Assembly: GCF_040436345.1 (NCBI RefSeq)
Contig: NC_133215.1
Coordinates: forward strand, 22,308,806 to 22,372,805
Origin: Pagrus major
Lineage: Eukaryota; Chordata; Actinopteri; Spariformes; Sparidae
DNA: 64,000 bases
Direction of reading: 5' to 3'
A program made the position numbers and the translations under genes. Positions 56,326 to 64,000 of this stretch are shown here, in pieces. The notes under the pieces were generated by a model. The model made no database searches. It was not told the origin of the DNA and was given only the letters and a program-made list of their open reading frames with translations. The first letter of the stretch is position 1. Each line of letters begins with the position of its first letter.

Positions 56326-56388
<63 letters not shown>
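56326..56388. repeat. (CT)n(AC)n compound microsatellite
   Basis: About 20 CT units followed directly by about 11 AC units. Confidence 0.97.
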
Positions 56389-56829
56389 TGCTGCTCAGTT
56401 TTTCTTCTTCTTTTTATTTAACAATACCAACAAAACTATTCCATTACAATGTAAATAAACATCATTCAAATCAATATAAATAATAAGAAATATACAAAAA
56501 TATAATTTACCACAACAAAAAATACATAAATTAAAATATAAGCATAAAGACACATATGAACACACATATTTCCTGTGCAATCTGACTGTCTCCAGGCACA
56601 TTTGTATTTATTTTCATGTATTTTTCCATTGCTACACACCATGTGTTTATTACAGCTATGGGTGTAATTATTATCATGCGCAATTGTCCTCCTGGTCATA
56701 TCTGTAATAAAAGGCAAATAGTGTATAAAGTCTTATTTGCACTTTTTCTTTATATTATTCTCTTCTTGCATTGTTCTGCTTTTATATTTCATCTAGAGCT
56801 CAGTCACTGTTATTTTCCTCTGCCTATGA

Positions 56830-56880
56830 CTCTTAAGCTGTTGTAACACCTGAGGGATTAATAAAGTCTTATCTTTATCT
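56830..56880 (+). repeat. Retroelement 3'-tail-like sequence
   Basis: 'TGTAACACCTGAGGGATTAA' followed by TAAAGTCTTATCTTTATCT, a short-repeat tail of the kind left by fish LINEs. Only the tail is recognised, and the extent upstream is unknown. Confidence 0.4.
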
Positions 56881-57114
56881 CAAAACAAATAGTTTAATAA
56901 ACAAGTTTTAAAAACACATACACAACTTACAAAATAAAAAGCCACTCATACATGAGAAAACTTTGAAAATATTCCTCTCTCTGGGTGAAATTCACCTTTA
57001 AGAGCCTGGAATCTATAACAAAACAGCGTTAATGTTACACGTAGTTGTAGTAAACAACACAATATCACGTTTAATTGAACATTTCTGTCCAAACCTGACT
57101 TGAAGTGTATAACA

Positions 57115-57303
57115 GGCTGTGTCCGGGCTCACACTGCCGCTCAGTGGCGACAGCGGCTACTGCGTGATGACGCTATCACACTGCGCTAGTTACGCTGCTC
57201 CCGTACCGACGTAAACACGTGCACTTCGCTGCTTCCAGGTTACAGTTTTTTTCATTCCACCGTCATCCTCGCGCTCTAGCATCACTCCCTGACAACAGCA
57301 GCG
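57115..57303 (+). promoter_or_regulatory. ube2o: ube2o promoter / 5'UTR region
   Basis: CpG-rich, without a TATA box. It contains a CACGTG E-box at 57216-57221 and a CRE-like TGACGC at 57168-57173. The GC-rich character continues through coding exon 1, as expected for a CpG-island promoter of a housekeeping gene. The TSS is not determined. Confidence 0.5.
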
Positions 57304-57744
57304 ATGGCGGAGCCCGTAGCATCGGATGCGGCGGCCACGACGGACGCAGCGATAGCGGCAGCATCTCCGACCCCGGGCCTCTCTCCTGCAGCCAGCCCGG
57401 GCTCAGAGCCTCCATCCATGGCTCTGTCTCCCACGGCGGACGGCTCCCAGCGGCTGCTCTTCTCCCACGACCTGGTCTCCGGGAGGTACCGCGGCTCAGT
57501 CCGGTTTGGCCTCGTACGGATGATCCACGGCGAGGAGGATTTTAACTCAGACTCGGACCTCGATGATGGCGGAGGGAGAGGCGGTGGTGGAGGGGGTGGC
57601 GGCGGCGGAGGAGGAGGAGGACGAGTCCCGTGTGGCTCGGACACTGAGAGCGCCGTGGACACCCCGAGTCGGCCTCTGGTGAGGGGATTTGTCCGCGTCC
57701 AGTGGTACCCTGAAGGAGGCAAGCAGGACATCAGGGAGACAAAG
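57304..57744 (+). CDS. ube2o: E2/E3 hybrid ubiquitin-conjugating enzyme UBE2O, exon 1 (partial gene)
   Basis: UBE2O is a very large cytosolic E2 that also acts as its own E3, tagging orphan ribosomal and other basic proteins. Here 147 codons run from ATG 57304 (GCGATGGCGG context) to donor AAAG|GTACCA at 57745. An Ala/Pro/Ser-rich start is followed by SQRLLFSHDLVSGRYRGSV and FGLVRMIHGEEDF, then an acidic patch, a run of 14 glycines and VRGFVRVQWYPEGGKQDI, which match the N-terminus of human UBE2O as I recall it. The UBC catalytic domain lies far beyond the window. The Gly run is specific to this sequence as far as I can tell; the human protein has a shorter, mixed linker. Confidence 0.95.
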
Positions 57745-58424
57745 GTACCACACACCAGCTAATGTATTAAGTGTTCACACTGAGGCTGGCTTATTCCTTT
57801 AGCTTGACACGAGGGCTGCTTTGTTTTTTTGGGATGAGATGACTCGACTTGCTAACCAGCCTGGGATAAGGTTCACCCAGTTAATCCATCCTACAGCGCA
57901 TAACCTAGCTCGCTAACTGGCTAGCGTTCAAGCACACATGCTAGCTAGCAGTTTAGCTCATAGCCTCATGTCACTCAGCTGATGCTGGCAGGCTAAACAG
58001 GGTTGTTCCACCTGCCTGCGTCCATGTAGCCACTAAAGCATCAAATATACACGCCTGAGTGACTGGCCAGGGCGCAGCTTTGTGTCTGGAGATGTATCTA
58101 CAGGGTTTGGCAGGTGCACGTCCCTTGCTAGGAACCTTACACCTATCGATTAGCTCATCCTGTAGCTCCTCAGCTGGGTGTGACTTGGCCCGAGACCAGG
58201 CATTGTTGTCAGTCACTTTCTATGATAGAACAGCCATTATTATTCCCGTAATGCCCCAGTTCATCTTCTTTAATACACCTGCATCCTGTTTTAAACCTGC
58301 CTGACCTGTCCTCTACAGTGACAGATAAACCAGAAGCTCTCATCAGACCCAGTGTGAACTTGTGACATCTTGTCAGTTTGACCAGTAACTAAAATAGTAG
58401 CTGAAATGAGTCTTAGTCAAACCA

Positions 58425-58616
58425 TTTGATCAATTGAATAGTTCAGCAGACAATTAATAGGCAACTATTCAGATAGTTGATTGTGTGCTGTCATTTTTCA
58501 AGGGATGAGCGACAAACATTTGCTGGTTCCAGCTTATCAAGTTTGGGGATTTGCTTCTTTTCTTCATTGCATTTCATTGTAATTGAATATGTCTAGGTTT
58601 GGAGTTAACACAAGAC

Positions 58617-58630
<14 letters not shown>
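58425..58630. repeat. TAATCGATTA-family repeat fragment
   Basis: 'CAGCAGACAATTAATAGGCA' then 'CAAACATTTGCTGGTTCCAG' and 'ACACAAGACATTT', running straight into the 26-A tract at 58621. These are typical pieces of the same family as 25015-25259. Confidence 0.55.
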
Positions 58631-58650
<20 letters not shown>

Positions 58651-59123
58651 TTTGAATCATCAGTTTCTGCCCTCATCACATAATTGCTTCACCAAAACTG
58701 ACCAAAGCCTCAGATGAAACTGTCATCTTGATTGTTTTGTCTCATTTTACTGCCACAGTAGACCAACAAAGCCAGCAGATATTCACATTTGATATGTTGG
58801 AACCAGTACATTTTTGGGTGTTTTTCCTTAATAATAATTTTTAAAAATGACTTTTTAAAGGATTTTAAAGGACCAATTATTTCTCAACAAATTGATAAAT
58901 AGTTTCAGTGCTAAAATGTTCTGATGTAAGTTGGCGCCTATGCCGTTCCTTTTGGGCCCAGGCTTGTTTTAAGGAACTTGACAGTGCAGAAATTCACAGA
59001 CACTCAGAGCCAAAATGATTCCTGATCAACCCATCAATTGTCAGCTTGTCTCCTGCCATGGAGACACAGTCAGGTGTACATCTATTGTCCACACTCAACA
59101 TTATATGTTTTCTTTCACTCTAG

Positions 59124-59340
59124 AGCTGCAGTGATTAATCAAATAATCTTTGTTTTCAGCTATCTAATTAATTGCCCAGTATTTTGTTAGTCGATTAATC
59201 GGTTTGAGTTGATGTTTACATTTTTTCCAAGAAAAAACGTCAAAATTCTCTGAAATCCAGCTTCAACGTTTTTTCCCCCATTTTGTCAATTTATCAAGAG
59301 ATTAACTGACAGTGAAACTAATCGTTACTTTCAGTTTGAT
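59124..59340. repeat. TAATCGATTA-family repeat fragment
   Basis: 'TAGAGCTGCAGTGATTAATC' at the start and 'AGTGAAACTAATCGTTACTT' at the end, with internal 'GTTAGTCGATTAATCGGTTT'. Confidence 0.55.
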
Positions 59341-59771
59341 TCAATCTGCAACCAAGTAATGAATCAAATTGTAACTGGTAAAGAAATGGGATCTCTGCTG
59401 TCATGTATATTCCTCAGGGTTTCTCTAGATTTCTCCTGGGACTTGTGGAGACGGGTCACAGGGTTTAACGGAGGACTGGTCTGGAAACGGCTCATACTAG
59501 CTTGTTTTAGAGACACGGGATGGGACCAGAAGGAGCCTGTTTTAGAGCCCACTGTTGCTTTGTTTTGTCCTTTAGGCTAAATGAGTAAAGTTCTGGTCTG
59601 AGAGTCATTCAACCTCTGTCACAACAAAGGCTCAGTGAAACAATGATGCCGATGTTTACACACCACGTGTGCTGTTAATGCTGTGTCATTACTAGTCAGT
59701 GTCCCCCAAAGGATCTAGTGTGTGCTCGTGTGCACACGTATAGATTTCCTTCTGTACTATTCTTGTTTATG

Positions 59772-59774
<3 letters not shown>

Positions 59775-59820
<46 letters not shown>
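59775..59820. repeat. (GT)n microsatellite
   Basis: About 23 uninterrupted GT units in ube2o intron 1. Confidence 0.97.
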
Positions 59821-59821
<1 letters not shown>

Positions 59822-60759
59822 TTCTCGTCTGCTTATCAGCGTGCACCGCATGCCCTGTCTCAGCAGGCTCCGTCTTAGTTGCATATTATATCCTGAGAGC
59901 ACGGTGAAGATTCAGATCAATAATTCATGATTACTTCCTGCAGTGTGCAAAGTTGCTCAGCTTCAAGATGAGATTTCCACCAAATTTTGACTTGCATTTA
60001 TTCTGCAGGCGGCACCTCCAGTTAAAATGTTTTTTCTCAGGAGTAATCAGTTGAGGTGGAGTGATGCTGAAAATCTTGCCTCTCGTATCAGGGGTTTCTC
60101 TTGAGGAGCATTTTCACAGCAATATGATTCTGATTGGAGTTCAGACCACAGCAGCAGCCGTTAAATGAAAATTAAAACTGAGTGTTGTATTCTTAGTTTC
60201 TTTATTTCATTGTGATGCCTGAAAATGCATTTTTATGAAACTTCATTTTCTGTCAGAAGCAGATGGCACCAGAAACATTTGTGATTCAACATTGGCTGTG
60301 TGTTTTATGAGAGTAGCCAGCTTAATGAAGATTTGTCAGCATGAAAACTGAGACGACAGACCACTGGTATTATTTTTTTTAGGGTGAGGCGATTCAAAGA
60401 AATGTGTGTGACCAACTGTGGCGGAAAAAGAAGTTTATCTGCATCTTACAGACTCCCCAAAAACATAAACATCAGTACATCACACAGCTACTACACAACA
60501 CACAGCCCTGTTGGAGATGGTCTGTGGAAGGAGGGGAGACAACAACACAAAAAGCAATACGACTGATGCTTCTTATCCTTTAGTGTTGCAAAATGTGCTG
60601 TAATTTAATACCTCATAACACTCTTAATCAGTCAGGGACACTAAATGGAAAATTTCACTAAATGAGCAGCTAATTAATTAGAAGTAATTTCCTGTGTAAA
60701 CAAATGAAATGATGCGTTGGCAAAATGACAGCATAATCATTTCTGTAATACATTTTTCA

Positions 60760-61050
60760 GGGCCCCAGACTCATTTTTCACACTGGTTGCACTAATGCAC
60801 CTAACTTTTATCATTTAGGTGCAGCAGCACATAATTCAGGTGCATTTTAATAAGATTTCTTTGGCATTATGTAAATAATTGTAATCAGAAAATCTTTTTC
60901 TCCATCTAAATAAACAAGAAACTGTGATAACCTCAAAAAAAACAAGCTGCGAAATTTCAGGTGCACCGGTGCAGCCAATGAAAATGTTTGGTCGAACTTA
61001 ACAGATTTTTGGCCACACGTGCAACTAAATAGTTGCACTCTGAAGCCCTG
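60760..61050. repeat. hAT-MITE-like repeat, copy 2
   Basis: Parallel to 27505-27840: 'TTTAGGTGCAGCAGCACATA', 'TTTCAGGTGCACCGGTGCAG', and an end '...GTTGCACTCTGAAGCCCTG'. Confidence 0.6.
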
Positions 61051-61249
61051 TTTTTGACCTATTAACGTAGCTTAGAGGTGTTTTTTTAAAAACCTTTTTT
61101 GCAGCAATGGTGGCCATTTTTAACACCCTGTTATCACATTACCTTTGCTCTCCCCATTAGCGGGCTTTGTCCAGTCTGTTTATATTAACGAGGGCAGACA
61201 CAATATTACTGCAAACTGCAGCTTTAAATCAACTCATCCTCGCAGTTGA

Positions 61250-61345
61250 AACAAGAACTGAACATTATGACCACAATGAAGGTAGGATTTATTGTTGTAT
61301 TGGACTGAATTAGCTTTAGCTAGGTGCACTAATAAACTGGCGAGT
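61250..61345. repeat. Common teleost repeat end ('GCTAGGTG..CTAATAAACTGGC')
   Basis: 'AATTAGCTTTAGCTAGGTGC' followed by ACTAATAAACTGGCGAGTGT is a diverged version of a phrase I recognise as ubiquitous in fish genomes. The family is not named with confidence. Confidence 0.5.
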
Positions 61346-64000
61346 GTCACAATAATTAATATGATTATTGTGTGATATATTAGACTGTATATATCACGAT
61401 TAGTTGTGTAAATCACCAGTTGATTCACCATATATTATTTTGATTCTTTGGACAATGATGCAATATTTGCCGACATCAGAAAGTCTGCCTCGATACAATT
61501 GTGATTCGATTTATTGGCCTGCGCCCTGATATGAAACTAAATCATCTTCCCATTTAACCCAATCAGTTACAGAAAAAGCTACCCTCCCTTTCGTTTCTGC
61601 TTTTGGCCATAAACAAATGACAAATAAAATATAATTAATTGTAAGCTGTTAAGTTCAGTAAAATTGACTTTGAACTGTCACACATAAAACATGGCTGAAC
61701 AACCAGAAGTGTTAACAGGAGTGTTATATCCAGCTCAATGATAACAGTCAGGGAGACAAAACAAATGTTCTTTGCTCGTCACCATTATTAACTTAAGCCT
61801 AAGGCTATTTACGTCACATAAATAAGCCCAGCAGCTATCCGAAGATTCCTCTACTTCTCCCTTAACAAATTATATGTATTTTACTTTTTCTTACTCACCG
61901 CTGGTTTACGTCACTGCACCTTCTGACAGAACATCATGGTTACATTTTAGCCTGAATACACGTTTTTTCAGCCTTACATTGTAGAAACACAGCAGCTAAT
62001 ATTGCCGAAGTAGAGGACCAAGTGAAAAGTGAATTTGGACAGTTAATTCATTGATTAGACAGTTTTGGCGATTGCATCATCAGGACCCATGTGGAGAAAT
62101 CAAACTCCACGGAAGTTAAGTGTCCCTTTGAGTGTCACAAAGAGCTCACAAAGAAATAACTGACTACAAGCTCTGTTAGTATTATTAGACTGCAAATCAA
62201 CTGCATGTTATCAGAAACAATTAACAGGTGGAGACGCGTAGAAAAGGAGCCGTCTTCACAGTAATGACCTGGTGCTGTTACTGTGGGCTTGCATTTGCAA
62301 CGTCTAAAGAGGGAAGGGCTGAAGTTCCTCCAGTAGCTGTGAAATGGGAACATGTCTGCAGCGCACTACATTGCTCAAACACATCATATTTTTTCACTCT
62401 ATGAAATCTTAGTAACCATCTCCAGAGGAAGTGATGGGGCTTAGATCTGCATCGCAGTGCAGGTATGGACAGGGAAATCTCTGTTGTTGTCAGCTGCACT
62501 GCTTTCAGTTTCACTGCGAGTCAGTGAGGAACATGGCTGACATATTTTCATTGCGTGCAAGGCTTCAAAGCAGAGAGGGCCTGAACGAGCATAGGGAGTG
62601 ATTGTCTTTTCTGTTTCTCAGTGTAATGGACGTGTACAGTATCTACAGTGTGGTATACTGACAGTATGTTGTATTATGTCTGATATTAGATATTGTTGTC
62701 ATCACTGGCCCACTTTTTGGTCACTGTGTAACTGTTACCTTAACAGATCGTTTTCTGGTGCAAAGGAAAACAAAATGCTTCTACATCTGAACCACTTTAA
62801 TGTTTAATAGGAAAGTACAGTAACAGATATGTAATCCTGTCAGGACAATTTCTCAACACTGCCCCCTTGTACTACATAAAACCCTTATCTTGAATGCTCA
62901 TTCTTCTTCTTCTTCATATTGTACATGTCTTTTTCAAGCTGATAAACTATTTCTTTTTTTACATATACAAATACTCCTAATGGGTTTGATGCCTGCAACA
63001 CACAATGAGAAAATCTAGAGCATCCCAACTGTTTTTGGAGGTTATAGAAAAAAGCGCAGATATGAAATAACCTGTAATGTCAGGTTGGTACAATAGGTTT
63101 TCTTTCCAGGATCATGCAGAGAAATGCCCAACAGTTAAAAATAACTCCTCAGATGACTGCAGGAATGCTGAAGCATGACATTTAGCAGCTGAAGGTGTTG
63201 ATGAACTGTATTTTGACATTGTGTCCTGATGTGTTTGTGCTACATCTGTGCAGGTAGTAAGAGGTAGACTTCTTTAGCATGCAGCCTGTGTAGTGAAGGA
63301 TTTTCTGTACTTCTGTGCATCGCAGGGCTTCGGTTACCATGACACCCGATTACATTTTTTTCCCCCCGAATGGTGATTTTAGTGGTTAAGATTTATTTTT
63401 GCGGAGAACTGATTTATTTTGAAATACATCTCGCTAGTTTCCTTTCTGAGTGGATCAAAAACCTAAAGTTTTTGTGACTTTGACGATACACTTTGGCTTG
63501 CTGCCTGCTTCGGGCCTGCTGCAGTCCCCAGTCAGCATCTCGGAACACACACAGTCCTGTTGCTGCAGCACAACCTTGAAATTTCCATCCAAGGACAGAA
63601 GTGCACTGCAGCAGGTAGCTAGCAGTAGGCCTCCCCGAGGGAATAGCAGCGCAGGACGTGTCTGCAATGTCTTGATTTATCAATCATCTTGTACACTCGT
63701 GAATGCACTTCTGAGACCCGCATTTGTATTGTAAGGAAGCTCCTGGTACGCATGGCATGGTGATGCTGCAAGTCTTATGGTGATGAGAAGGTGGGGTCAA
63801 GGCAATGCTGTGACGCAGGGAGAGAAAACATGAGGAAGTTGTGGAAAGAAATGTAAAGAAGATGTGGGCAAAGCAAACATCACCTTGATCTTAAAACTAT
63901 TAAGAGTAAGTGAAGTGAAACAAAACAAAGAATCTTGACTGGAAATGATGTTATAATGAACCAGGCAGACAGTTTGGTACCAGAAGGCAGTTATGGAAAT

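Larger units (their letters stand above)
57745..64000. other. ube2o: ube2o intron 1 (continues past the window)
   Basis: No match to the expected exon 2 (a segment like LKLEDRSVVPRDVVRHMRS) was found, so the intron exceeds 6.2 kb. It holds repeat pieces at 58425-58620, 59124-59340, 60760-61050 and 61250-61345, poly-A at 58621-58646 and (GT)n at 59775-59820. The last 2.5 kb shows nothing recognisable. Confidence 0.7.

Noticed and set aside
57282-57755. 157-codon ORF antisense to ube2o exon 1
   Set aside because: It mirrors GC-rich coding sequence, with polyproline opposite the polyglycine; the plus-strand frame matches UBE2O.

Overview
This window is nuclear DNA of a teleost fish. Genes are split into short exons with GT..AG introns, introns carry typical fish MITE-like repeats and long (GT)n tracts, and four vertebrate genes are recognisable by protein: acox1 (+, 5' end missing), rhbdf2/iRhom2 (+, complete coding region), aanat (-, complete) and ube2o (+, first exon only). 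No bacterial-type operon, CRISPR array, tRNA or rRNA was seen.

Layout. 1-14,236: acox1 from its third exon to the stop. It includes the two mutually exclusive 161-nt exon 3 variants (718-878 and 2681-2841) and ends in the peroxisomal signal SKL. 14,237-18,180: acox1 3'UTR and intergenic DNA with MITE remnants. 18,180-48,964: rhbdf2, with a GC-richer probable non-coding first exon (donor at 18,531), a 12 kb first intron, 17 coding exons (30,657-48,964) and a 6.5 kb last intron. 48,965-51,351: probable rhbdf2 3'UTR. 51,895-55,404: aanat on the minus strand, convergent with rhbdf2, three coding exons, TATA box at 55,557-55,564. 55,405-57,303: divergent aanat/ube2o intergenic region. 57,304-57,744: ube2o coding exon 1. 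The rest of the window is ube2o intron 1.

Function. The genes do not form a pathway. ACOX1 does the first step of peroxisomal beta-oxidation. iRhom2 is a proteolytically dead rhomboid that handles ADAM17 in the secretory pathway. AANAT makes N-acetylserotonin for melatonin synthesis. UBE2O is a large E2/E3 hybrid ubiquitin enzyme. They are together by synteny: the order rhbdf2 > < aanat < > ube2o has the same relative orientations as I recall for human 17q25, whereas acox1 directly beside rhbdf2 is not the human arrangement.

The most notable non-genic content is mobile-element debris: a 0.7 kb inverted-repeat element with a truncated transposase-like ORF in an acox1 intron (9017-9722), a decayed hAT/BED zinc-finger remnant in an rhbdf2 intron (33.7-35.0 kb), nested TTAAAGG-ended MITEs (19.2-20.07 kb), a local duplication in which one copy has a MITE and the other shows the empty site (4.2-5.3 kb), and a (GT)60 tract filling most of a 197-bp rhbdf2 intron. 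I found no convincing previously undescribed biological system.
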